Assembly: GCA_030151565.1 (NCBI GenBank)
Contig: JASLDM010000033.1
Location: 22,413-86,412, forward strand
Direction: 5' to 3'
DNA: 64,000 nucleotides
Source: Flavobacterium sp.
GTDB lineage: Bacteria > Bacteroidota > Bacteroidia > Flavobacteriales > Flavobacteriaceae
Under the pieces are notes generated by a model. It searched no databases. It saw only the letters and a program-made list of their open reading frames with translations, and had not been told where the DNA came from. Made by a program: the position numbers and the translations under genes. Positions 43,909-51,915 of this stretch are shown here, piece by piece. Position 1 is the first letter of the stretch, and every line of letters begins with the position of its first letter.

Positions 43909-45723
43909 ATGAAACTTTTAAACAAGCAAAAGATAAAATCTACACTCCTTCAAGCCTTTAACTATGCAGAAGGAATTGTGTTTTTTTTAAAATCCATCCT
44001 TTCCGACAGACAGTTTATATATGTAGCTTGCGTATTGGTTGGGGCATCTTCTGCTTTGGCGGTAACGGTATTAAAATACTTTGCGCACTCTGTTTTTAAG
44101 TTTGCAAACTATATTGACGGAATTCTTCATTTACCGTACAGTAATAGTATCTTACCTATTATCGGAATCTTACTAACGGTATTTGTAATACATAAGTTTT
44201 TAAATGGAAGTATCGAAAAAGGTACTTCTCAAATTATGATTGCGGTAGCCAAGCGCTCTGGAATTATGCCTAAAAAGCAAATGTATGCCCAAATCATTAC
44301 CAGTTCCCTTACCGTTGGTATGGGAGGTTCTGCAGGTTTAGAGTCACCAATTACCATTACCGGAGCTGCTTTCGGATCAAACTTTGCACAGAATTACAAA
44401 CTCAATTATAAAGATAGAACCTTACTTTTAGCTTGTGGGGTTGCTGCTGGTATTTCTGCAGCATTTAATGCGCCTATTGCTGGTGTTCTCTTTGCTATTG
44501 AAGTTATTTTGGCAGATATGAGCGTAAGTGCTTTTATTCCAATTATGATATCCTCTGCCACCGGTACTATTGTCTCTAACTTGATCATTAAAGAAGATAT
44601 TTTGCTATCTTTCAAGCAACAGCTCACTTTTGATACCAGCAATACTCCTTACTATATATTAATGGGAATCTTAGCTGGTTTTGTCTCAGTGTATCACGCC
44701 AGAATGTTTCGAAAGGTAGAACATTACTTTGCTCAATTTCAAAATAAGGTTTACAGAAAAGCACTGTTTGGGGCCTCTTTGCTGGCTCTATTAATCTTCT
44801 TTTTCCCTATGCTCTTTGGGGAAGGATATGAAAGTATTAAAGCATTGACTAGTGACCATCCACAAACTTTACTAGAAAACACCCTGTTGGCCAACTTTGG
44901 TTCTAACCAATGGATATTACTTTTATTTATCGGAGCAACTATGCTGGTTAAAGTCTTTGCGACAGGACTAACACTAGGTAGTGGTGGTAATGGTGGTAAC
45001 TTTGCCCCATCTTTATTTGTAGGATCCTACTTAGGCTTTGTAATTTCTAAATTCATTACCTTAATCGGACTAAAAGAATTACCTATTGCAAACTTTACCG
45101 TTGTAGGTATGGCAGGCGTATTAAGTGGTCTGTTTCACTCTCCCCTAACAGCTATTTTCTTGATTGCAGAAATAACTGGTGGCTATGGACTAATGGTACC
45201 CTTATTGATTGTTTCATCAATAAGTTTTGCTATTTCAAAAAATATGGAAAAATACTCTATGGATATCAAGAGTATTGCTGAAACTGGCTTGGTATTTACC
45301 TCTGACAAAGACCGAAACATTCTATCAACGATAGTTGCACAACGCCACATACAAAACGACATTAAACCTATTTTGAATACTGCAACTACAGCTGATGTGG
45401 TTGCTATCTTTACAAACACAAATCAATTCTTTATTCCGGTTTTGGACGAATACGATAAAATTACAGGAATTATCAATATGAATTCCGTACGTCCAGTGAT
45501 TTTTAGTACGTTTCAAACAAAATTCACACCGTTAAAAGACTTGATTGAAAAACCTATTATCGTTTCATATTCCGACAGTACTGAGGTCATCATTGCCGCT
45601 TTTGAAACGAATCAGATCGATTATGTACTTGTTCAGCGCGATAAAAAATATATTGGCTATCTAGATAAAACACATTTATTAGAAGCATATCGTACGCAGC
45701 TACAACAAATGCGCATAGAATAA
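43909..45723 (+). CDS. ClC family chloride channel/antiporter with C-terminal CBS domains
   Basis: A 604-residue membrane protein. Residues about 35-450 form the ClC core with about ten helices; the selectivity motifs read GSAGLESP (its Glu matches the gating glutamate of GREGP in E. coli ClC) and GSGGNGGNFAPSLFVG. The retained gating Glu suggests a proton-coupled antiporter. The C-terminal 130 residues contain a CBS pair (ILNTATTADVVAIF, FFIPVLDEYDKITGII), which may bind nucleotides. Single gene. Confidence 0.92.
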   Translation: MKLLNKQKIKSTLLQAFNYAEGIVFFLKSILSDRQFIYVACVLVGASSALAVTVLKYFAHSVFKFANYIDGILHLPYSNSILPIIGILLTVFVIHKFLNGSIEKGTSQIMIAVAKRSGIMPKKQMYAQIITSSLTVGMGGSAGLESPITITGAAFGSNFAQNYKLNYKDRTLLLACGVAAGISAAFNAPIAGVLFAIEVILADMSVSAFIPIMISSATGTIVSNLIIKEDILLSFKQQLTFDTSNTPYYILMGILAGFVSVYHARMFRKVEHYFAQFQNKVYRKALFGASLLALLIFFFPMLFGEGYESIKALTSDHPQTLLENTLLANFGSNQWILLLFIGATMLVKVFATGLTLGSGGNGGNFAPSLFVGSYLGFVISKFITLIGLKELPIANFTVVGMAGVLSGLFHSPLTAIFLIAEITGGYGLMVPLLIVSSISFAISKNMEKYSMDIKSIAETGLVFTSDKDRNILSTIVAQRHIQNDIKPILNTATTADVVAIFTNTNQFFIPVLDEYDKITGIINMNSVRPVIFSTFQTKFTPLKDLIEKPIIVSYSDSTEVIIAAFETNQIDYVLVQRDKKYIGYLDKTHLLEAYRTQLQQMRIE

Positions 45724-45964
45724 ATCTAATAAGCAAAAAGCTGTTAATAAAAATCAACGTTTTTAAAACACAATCAAATACTAAAAATCGTTGATTTCTT
45801 ATTTAACTTTCCTCCATAGCCCTTTAAGTTACAGAATTTAAAGCAATTAAAACTCTCTTGACTTCATATTGGCGTTTTTGCACATTTTTGGCGTTTATCA
45901 AAAAACATAACTAACTAATATACAAATGTATAACTACAAATATTAATCTCTATTCCGTATTTCC

Positions 45965-46053
45965 TTCGAGTCTTCTTCGAACCATCTCCGACTTTCATTC
46001 GGTTGAAGCCCCTTTTTCCGAAGGAGAGTCAAATGAGACTCGAACAAAACCCG
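45965..46053. repeat. Helically phased TTCG/CGAA repeat, copy 2
   Basis: TTCG (or TCCG) begins at 45965, 45976, 45987 and 45998, and CGAA (or CAAA) at 46019, 46030 and 46041; every step within each half is 11 bases. The right edge, CTCGAACAAAACCCG, is the inverted form of the left edge of copy 1 at 2442-2458. Confidence 0.7.
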
Positions 46054-46317
46054 TTTGAGAAAGAACCTAAATACCGCTGAAAGTAAAAATAAAACAGAGA
46101 AATATAAAATATCACGAGTCCAAAAACATAGTTTGATGTCTTTAAAAGTAAAATCACACCTTTTAGAACACGTCAAAAGTTTCAAATAAAACTATATAAA
46201 TCCATCGTCTTAGATTCAAATTGAACCGAACGCAAAGAAGTAAATTAGAACACAAGAAAATCGAAAAAAGAGGGGTAGATTACTAAAAAACCTCCCCTCA
46301 TTAACGAGTTTTACTAA

Positions 46318-46653
46318 TCCGAAAATAAAGATTATCTACTTTTTCCTGACAACATTGGGCCTAAACTATCGATTGATGAAACGGCTTTATCAAAAGGAGC
46401 GCTATACTCCATTATCACTAATAAATCTAACAAAGGAAAAAAGGCCGTTTAGTAGCGCTATTCTCTGGCACTAAAGTAGAGCCAATAATATGTCCTTTTC
46501 TGATACTTTCTCCTAAGATTAGAGCAAAGCATAAAAAAGGTACTCTTGACATAGCTAATTCAATAAAAAGCTTTAGATGCCGAAAACACTCAAATAATGG
46601 AAGGTAAAAAGCAAGGTAAACACCCCTCAAAAGTCAAATACAGTGTTTTTTAA
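46318..46653 (+). pseudogene. Decayed ISAon1-type transposase
   Basis: Three frames joined in order resemble a Bacteroidota ISAon1-family (ISL3-like) transposase. Frame 1 (46318-46449) reads YLLFPDNIGPKLSIDETALS and then GALYSIITNKSNKGKKAV, containing the SIDE catalytic-Asp region. After a frameshift and two stops, frame 2 (46452 on) reads VALFSGTKVEP and KKGTLDIANSIK. Then about 40 codons are missing and frame 3 (from 46567) reads ALDAENTQIMEGKKQGKHP to a stop at 46653. Family assignment is from memory of the motif order. Terminal inverted repeats were not found. Confidence 0.6.
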
Positions 46654-46866
46654 AAACGAGTGATACTTTATCTAAATTCCAGTACTTCAATTCTTCAGCA
46701 TTAATTTAGTGTCATTCAACAAATAAATGCATAAAATTTCTGCTCAAACCCACTTCAACCCTAAGTCAGTATTGTCTTAAACGCATCTTGTACCACACAT
46801 CCACCACATTCGTACCACACACCTACCGAAAAAAAGCTGATTTCCGAGCGTCTGTGGTACTTCTCT

Positions 46867-46884
46867 CGAAGTTGTCTCGAACAA
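46867..46884. repeat. Phased CGAA repeat, copy 3 (short)
   Basis: Two units, TCTCGAAGTTG and TCTCGAACAAG, place CGAA at 46867 and 46878, again 11 bases apart and with the same unit sequence as the right half of copy 1. Confidence 0.45.
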
Positions 46885-47262
46885 GTACTGTCTATAACCA
46901 CTGCACGCCCCATCTACAAGTCGATTTGCATCAAAGTAAAGCAAAGCTAGGAGTACCGTTTTACCTCTAAAAAAGAAGTTCTAATACCCAAAGTACTATT
47001 ACCCTTAAAAAGAGTTCTTATAATTTTAACCACGAAATCAATTGTCACTATTTTAAATCACTCCAACTTTAAGGATTGATACACTAAAAGCTTTTGGAGT
47101 ACAGTTTTGAGGAGTGCGAAGTATTGAATTCTTTCTGTTTACATTAGTTAGACTTTATGCATAAACACAACTTTTAGGATTGATCCAAAAAACAGCTACG
47201 TTTTTTTGTTTAGATACTTCTAACTTTTTGAACAAATTCTAACACAAAACTTCTAGTTAATC

Positions 47263-47303
47263 TAAAAAAAGAAGGCTACTCCTAGGGAATAGCCTTTTCT
47301 TTT
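47263..47303. terminator. Terminator-like hairpin without an assigned gene
   Basis: AAAAGAAGGCTA / TAGCCTTTTCTTTT flank an 11-base loop. It has A- and T-tracts on both sides, like a bidirectional terminator, but no gene lies within 500 bases on either side. Confidence 0.55.
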
Positions 47304-47890
47304 TCATAGCAAATTTATGTATTTTTTAATTTTGAAATAGAACAACAAAACAACAAAACCAAATTCTATTTGAGTAGCCATCTCAAAATGAATTCAAAAA
47401 TAAAAAGTCTATTTCAAAATTATACACAAAAATTGTCTTGAGTAAATTTTAATACTATAGCAAACATACTACAACTGCGCTCATATTTCAAACATTGGAT
47501 TCATTTTTAACAAAGGATATCCCTAAAGGATACTTCGTGTTAAAACAATCCTTAATATTTAGCCTTCATACATATTTAAAAAGAACACTAAATACTCAAC
47601 CAGTAAGAATAACACTGTAAACAATCTACTTTATATGAAGTATTACCAAATGAGTGCTGTATATTATCAATAAAAAACAAGCGTTAAAATGATCCAAACA
47701 TTGTCTTTAAAAAAGGAAAAAAACTAAAAGAGCCTCACAAATATATAATTTTCATCTACTTAATAGTAAATACTAGGATGTCTTTTTAAAAGATTTTAAA
47801 GGATCATTTACAAAGGTCTTAACATTGAGCTTCAAAGTATTAATTTTTTGTTAGTTTTTTAGCTGAGGTATTTACATATTCATTTTTCAA

Positions 47891-47902
47891 TTACATTTGT
47901 AA
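47891..47902. promoter_or_regulatory. TTACATTTGTAA palindrome and -7 box upstream of hxlR
   Basis: This is the same 12-base palindrome found three times between the M14 peptidase and xre genes. It contains TACATTTG (47892-47899), a -7 box match, 51 bases before the hxlR ATG, so a bound regulator would cover the promoter. Confidence 0.55.
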
Positions 47903-47950
47903 TACAACTTTACATTAAACAGCTACTTTCATTTAGGGAAGTTATCATTT

Positions 47951-48328
47951 ATGAATACAGAAGCAAAACTAGATTTAGAAGCCATTAATCAAACCTTAGA
48001 AGTTATTAAAGGAAAATGGAAAATTCCTATCATTACTACTTTGAGCTTATTAGGACAAACACGGTTTTCGGATCTATCTAAAAATATTGAAGGTATAGGT
48101 TCTAAAATGCTTTCAAAAGAACTAAAAGCTTTAGAGTCTAATGAATTGATAAAGCGCATAGTACTAGACACCGCTCCTGTAACGGTGGTCTATGAACTGA
48201 CGCGATACGGACAAACTTTAGATTCAATACTGATTGAAATGTCCAAATGGGGGACATTACACAGTCAGCAAGTTAAAGGAGTAAATCCAAACTCCGAAAT
48301 CAATCACTTTTTAACATTTGACATCTAA
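47951..48328 (+). CDS. HxlR family transcriptional regulator
   Basis: A 125-residue winged helix-turn-helix protein: LEVIKGKWKIPIITTLSLLG, TRFSDLSKNIEGIGSKMLSKELKALESNELI and YELTRYGQTLDSIL are the HxlR signature. Many HxlR proteins sense electrophiles through an N-terminal cysteine; this one contains no cysteine at all. Its stop overlaps the cysE ATG (TAATG), so it heads a cysteine-synthesis operon and probably controls it. Confidence 0.92.
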   Translation: MNTEAKLDLEAINQTLEVIKGKWKIPIITTLSLLGQTRFSDLSKNIEGIGSKMLSKELKALESNELIKRIVLDTAPVTVVYELTRYGQTLDSILIEMSKWGTLHSQQVKGVNPNSEINHFLTFDI

Positions 48329-49155
48329 TGCAAACACATTTTATACAAACCATACTAGAGAATAACAAAAGGTCTGAAGCATTTTTAGACAAACGTCGAA
48401 TCGAAAAATTCACAGATAGCCTCTTTCATTTTTTATTTCAATTGGAAGACAAAAAATATTTATCAGAAGAATCGCTAGAGATAAAACTTGATAGTTTTAA
48501 GAACGAACTTACCTCTATCCTATTCAACATCAATAGCGATTCCGAGAAAACCCGCAGCATCGTAAATTCCTTTTTTAAGGCACTACCTGAAATATATTTT
48601 AAACTTCTAGAAGATGCTCAAAGCATCTTGGATAATGACCCAGCTGCAACTTGTTTGCAAGAAATTTTTATAGCTTATCCTGGATTTTACGCGATTGCGG
48701 TTTATCGATTTGCACATCAATTGCACGATCAAAAAGTAGTATTGTTACCGCGTATTTGGACAGAATATGCACACGGAAAAACGGGAATTGATATTCATCC
48801 AGCTGCAGCAATAGGCAACTCTTTCTTTATTGACCACGGCACAGGAATCGTAATTGGAGAGACGTGTATAATAGGAAACAATGTCAAGATTTACCAAGGA
48901 GTGACTTTAGGGGCTATCTCCGTATCAAAAGACAAAGCAAATACGCGCAGACACCCTGTGATAGAAGACAATGTAGTAATCTATTCTGGAGCGACAGTTT
49001 TGGGCGGATCGACAATCATAGGTCACAACACAACCATTGGAGGAAATGTCTGGATTACAAAAAGTGTAGCGCCCTACTCGATCATATACAGCAAGAGCAA
49101 AACCTATAGTAAAGATCAAGAAATAATTCCTGAACCAATAAATTTCATCATATAA
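48328..49155 (+). CDS. cysE: Serine O-acetyltransferase
   Basis: A 275-residue enzyme that acetylates serine to O-acetylserine, the substrate of cysteine synthase. The N-terminal helical domain is followed by the hexapeptide beta-helix: YPGFYAIAVYRFAHQL, GIDIHPAAAIGNSFFIDHGTGIVIGE, NNVKIYQGVTLGAIS and RHPVIEDNVVIYSGATVLGG. This is the EpsC-like long form. It lies between hxlR (overlapping) and cysM (12-base gap). Confidence 0.93.
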   Translation: MQTHFIQTILENNKRSEAFLDKRRIEKFTDSLFHFLFQLEDKKYLSEESLEIKLDSFKNELTSILFNINSDSEKTRSIVNSFFKALPEIYFKLLEDAQSILDNDPAATCLQEIFIAYPGFYAIAVYRFAHQLHDQKVVLLPRIWTEYAHGKTGIDIHPAAAIGNSFFIDHGTGIVIGETCIIGNNVKIYQGVTLGAISVSKDKANTRRHPVIEDNVVIYSGATVLGGSTIIGHNTTIGGNVWITKSVAPYSIIYSKSKTYSKDQEIIPEPINFII

Positions 49156-49167
49156 AAAAACAAGATT

Positions 49168-50103
49168 ATGAAAGCAAATAGTATTTTAGAAACTATTGGC
49201 AATACACCAGTAGTAAAAATCAACAAGCTTTTTCCAGAAAATGTAAATGTTTGGATTAAAGTAGAGAAGCAAAACCCAGGAGGGAGCTTAAAAGACCGAA
49301 TTGCCTTGGCGATGATTGAGGATGCAGAAGCCAAAGGCCTTATAAATAAAGATACAACAATAATTGAACCTACTTCTGGAAATACGGGTGTAGGACTTGC
49401 TATGGTTTGTGCAGTAAAAGGCTATAAATTGATATTGGTAATGCCAGAATCAATGAGTATAGAACGCAGAAAACTAATGGCAGCTTATGGAGCAAAATTC
49501 GTATTGACACCAAAAGAATTAGGAACATCAGGATCTGTAGTTCGCGCTACAGAGCTTGCAGAAGAACTTGAAAACGCTTGGGTACCTCAACAATTCAATA
49601 ATCTTGCAAATCCTGAGATTCATAAAAGAACCACAGCACAAGAGCTTTTAAATGACTTTCCTGAAGGAATTGACTATCTGATAACAGGTGTAGGCACAGG
49701 AGGGCATATAACAGGCGTTGCTGAAATTTTAAAACAAAAGAATCCGAATTTAAAAGTATATGCAGTAGAGCCTGCACAATCTCCTGTTTTGAGTGGAGGA
49801 AAACCAGGTCCGCATCCACTACAAGGAATTGGTGCAGGTTTTATTCCACAAGTAGTAAACACTGAGCTTTTTGATGGCATTATTACCGTAGAAAAAGAAG
49901 AGGCTTTTACATATACAGAACGAATAGCTCGAGAAGAAGGTATTTTAGCTGGTATTTCTACAGGTACATCCTTAGCTGCTATTGCTAAACAACTTAAAGA
50001 CATACCTAATAATGCAACTGTTGTAACGTTTAATTACGACACAGGAGAGCGCTATTGGTCTGTTGACGGACTGTTTGACGAGAAACAAGCAGAATTAAAA
50101 TAA
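49168..50103 (+). CDS. cysM: Cysteine synthase (O-acetylserine sulfhydrylase)
   Basis: A 311-residue PLP enzyme that makes cysteine from O-acetylserine and sulfide (or thiosulfate for CysM). [23 protein letters not shown] (PLP lysine in SLKDR), PTSGNTGVG and [17 protein letters not shown] are diagnostic; the C-terminal part has [23 protein letters not shown], which is closer to CysK. CysK or CysM cannot be separated with certainty. Last gene of the hxlR-cysE operon. Confidence 0.9.
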   Translation: MKANSILETIGNTPVVKINKLFPENVNVWIKVEKQNPGGSLKDRIALAMIEDAEAKGLINKDTTIIEPTSGNTGVGLAMVCAVKGYKLILVMPESMSIERRKLMAAYGAKFVLTPKELGTSGSVVRATELAEELENAWVPQQFNNLANPEIHKRTTAQELLNDFPEGIDYLITGVGTGGHITGVAEILKQKNPNLKVYAVEPAQSPVLSGGKPGPHPLQGIGAGFIPQVVNTELFDGIITVEKEEAFTYTERIAREEGILAGISTGTSLAAIAKQLKDIPNNATVVTFNYDTGERYWSVDGLFDEKQAELK

Positions 50104-50107
50104 CCTT

Positions 50108-50138
50108 AAAAAAAGGAAGCTTTAAAAGCTTCCTTTTT
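50108..50138 (+). terminator. Terminator of the hxlR-cysE-cysM operon
   Basis: AAAAAGGAAGCTTT / AAAGCTTCCTTTTTT hairpin directly behind cysM. Confidence 0.85.
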
Positions 50139-50179
50139 TAGTTTAGGACTTTATTAAAACTATTTCATCATAAAAAGTT

Positions 50180-50187
50180 TAATTTTG
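50180..50187 (+). promoter_or_regulatory. -7 box (TAATTTTG) for the e(P4) lipoprotein gene
   Basis: TAATTTTG lies 26 bases before the ATG at 50214. Confidence 0.55.
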
Positions 50188-50213
50188 TAATCTAATTTTT
50201 AAAACATATTCCT

Positions 50214-51029
50214 ATGCTTAAGAGAACTATGCTTACTGCAGGTCTTTCGGTAGCCCTTTTTAGTGCTTGTAAAACATCACAGGTAAACACTACCACAAAT
50301 CAAACTCCGTATCAAAATATCGAAGTAAACGGAAAACTATACAGTGCTGTTTTTCAACAAAGTGCCGCAGAATATCACGCATTATGTATACAAGCGTTTA
50401 ACATCGCTACCTGGCAATTGGAATCTATCTTGAAAGAAACGCATCAAAAACCATTAGCAATAGTTACAGATATTGATGAAACATTTTTAGACAATTCCCC
50501 TTATGCTGTGAAAATGGCACGCGAAGGAAAAGTGTTTGACGAGAAAACATGGAATGAGTGGACTTCAAAAGGAGATGCAAAACCTCTTTTAGGAAGTCAA
50601 GAGTTTTTTAATTATGCTGCTTCTAAAAACATTGCGATCTATTATATCACAAACCGTAATCAAAATGATAAAAAAGGGACTTTAGAAAACTTAAAAAAAC
50701 ACAACTATCCTTTTGCAGATGAAGCTCACATAATTGTTCGCGAAACGGAATCGAGTAAAGAAGAACGCAGACAAAAATTAAGTGAAACCCATGAGATTGT
50801 CATGCTTTTAGGAGATAACCTTTCTGATTTTTCTGCTGCATTTGATAAAAAGAGTATGGAAGAGCGTCTGCAAAATGTAAAAGATAACGCTGCTTTATTT
50901 GGTAAAAAATTCATTGTGTTACCTAACACTGGATATGGAGACTGGGAAGCTGCTATTTTTGACTACAGAAGAGACTGGAACACAACACAAAAGGATTCTA
51001 TCTATAATAGTAAAATAAAAGGTTTTTAA
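50214..51029 (+). CDS. 5'-nucleotidase, lipoprotein e(P4) family
   Basis: A 271-residue outer-membrane-type lipoprotein: the signal peptide ends in LFSAC (lipobox Cys at residue 19). It is a class C acid phosphatase of the HAD superfamily with AIVTDIDETFLDNSPYAV (DxD), IYYITNRNQ and MLLGDNLSDFSAAF. In Haemophilus the e(P4) protein dephosphorylates NMN and nucleotides for NAD uptake; a similar salvage role is inferred. Single gene. Confidence 0.93.
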   Translation: MLKRTMLTAGLSVALFSACKTSQVNTTTNQTPYQNIEVNGKLYSAVFQQSAAEYHALCIQAFNIATWQLESILKETHQKPLAIVTDIDETFLDNSPYAVKMAREGKVFDEKTWNEWTSKGDAKPLLGSQEFFNYAASKNIAIYYITNRNQNDKKGTLENLKKHNYPFADEAHIIVRETESSKEERRQKLSETHEIVMLLGDNLSDFSAAFDKKSMEERLQNVKDNAALFGKKFIVLPNTGYGDWEAAIFDYRRDWNTTQKDSIYNSKIKGF

Positions 51030-51073
51030 GAAACAGCCTTTTTATTAATTTATATATAATCCAAATAAAGTAA

Positions 51074-51081
51074 TATCTTTG
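51074..51081 (+). promoter_or_regulatory. -7 box (TATCTTTG) for the small lipoprotein gene
   Basis: TATCTTTG lies 26 bases before the ATG at 51108. Confidence 0.6.
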
Positions 51082-51107
51082 CAATAATAAACATTAATAC
51101 AACAACA

Positions 51108-51548
51108 ATGAAAAAGTACATTTTAATAGCTACTTTGGCTATAACTGGTGTTTTTATGTCTAACTGTAATAGCGATGACAATAATAATTCTATCGACTAT
51201 TCAAAATATCAAGGGACATGGAAAGCAGGAAAAGTAACTTATGAATTCGCAGGAGAAGTTCACGGTCCATATGACTTCGCTTCACTTCCAGGTCCAGATG
51301 CAGTTTGTGAAGGGGATTTACTTAAATTCACTGAAAACACAGTACAATTAATTGAATCAAAAAAAGTTAATGACTGTAAAGAAACAATCTCTGAAGGAGT
51401 AATTCAAGGTCAAGATATCATTGTTTTACAAGGAAAAGACAAACAACGAAAAATTGAAAACGTAACTGCTACAGAAATGGTTGTTAGCTACGATATGAAA
51501 ATGGGGGCTTTAGATGCACCAATAAAAGTTACTTACGAGAAACAATAA
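51108..51548 (+). CDS. Small lipocalin-like lipoprotein of unknown function
   Basis: A 146-residue lipoprotein (lipobox FMSNC, Cys at about residue 20, followed by an Asn/Asp-rich tether). The rest forms repeated beta-strands: YQGTWKAGKVTYEFAG, GDLLKFTENTVQLIES, IIVLQGKDKQRKIENV, as in small lipocalin-type barrels. Two other cysteines (AVCEGD, NDCKET) could form a disulfide. No known family is recognised with certainty. Single gene with promoter and terminator. Confidence 0.75.
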   Translation: MKKYILIATLAITGVFMSNCNSDDNNNSIDYSKYQGTWKAGKVTYEFAGEVHGPYDFASLPGPDAVCEGDLLKFTENTVQLIESKKVNDCKETISEGVIQGQDIIVLQGKDKQRKIENVTATEMVVSYDMKMGALDAPIKVTYEKQ

Positions 51549-51554
51549 TTCAGG

Positions 51555-51588
51555 AAAAAACCTTAGTATTTCAACTAAGGTTTTTTTT
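51555..51588 (+). terminator. Terminator after the small lipoprotein gene
   Basis: AAAACCTTAGT / ACTAAGGTTTTTTTTT hairpin with a six-base loop. Confidence 0.85.
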
Positions 51589-51593
51589 TATAA

Positions 51594-51626
51594 CAAAAAA
51601 GCGTGCCTAGTAACCGGCACGCTTGA
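51594..51626 (-). terminator. Terminator-type hairpin, minus orientation
   Basis: AAGCGTGCC / GGCACGCTT with an eight-base loop and, on the minus strand, a T-tract. It lies 290 bases beyond the stop of the nearest minus-strand gene. Confidence 0.65.
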
Positions 51627-51915
51627 AAAAAAAAGAAAAAATAAATTTATGTTTTTATTACCTTAATAAGTTGTAAGTCTTATATGGTATCTAATTTATT
51701 ATATTTTTTTTGAAATTCAAAAAAGTTTTAGGCTTTTAACTTAAAACTAATGCTCACTCTGCACTACTTACACGCAGTAAAGTAATCTAAGCATCTCCCT
51801 TCCCCTACTTTAGAGTCTAGTTTTTTTTGACTCAGTACCTCCTTTAAATCTGTTTCCTAATTGATGAACACCACAGTAACCTAGAACCGTGTCGGATTTA
51901 ACTTAACTAAAAATC
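51627..51915. other. Gene-free 3' region of the minus-strand gene, about 290 bases
   Basis: No ORF or clear hairpin between the stop of the 51916 gene and the minus-strand terminator; it may be a long 3' untranslated region or hold a small RNA. Confidence 0.35.

Larger units (their letters stand above)
45724..47890. other. Largest gene-free region, about 2.2 kb
   Basis: No intact gene. In order: a weak inverted repeat AAATCAACG/CGTTGATTT (45750-45797) that may end the ClC transcript; a direct repeat TTGGCGTTT (45869, 45888); phased TTCG/CGAA repeat copy 2 (45965-46053); a decayed transposase (46318-46653); GTACCACA/TGTGGTAC inverted pairs (46790-46860); phased repeat copy 3 (46867-46884); and a terminator-like hairpin (47263-47303). 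It looks like a site where mobile DNA has inserted and decayed. Confidence 0.6.

Noticed and set aside
45943..46185. 80-codon minus-strand ORF across the phased repeat
   Set aside because: It follows the repeat units, not protein-like composition; no signal for translation.
46427..46630. 67-codon minus-strand ORF over the transposase remnant
   Set aside because: It is the antisense shadow of the decayed plus-strand transposase.
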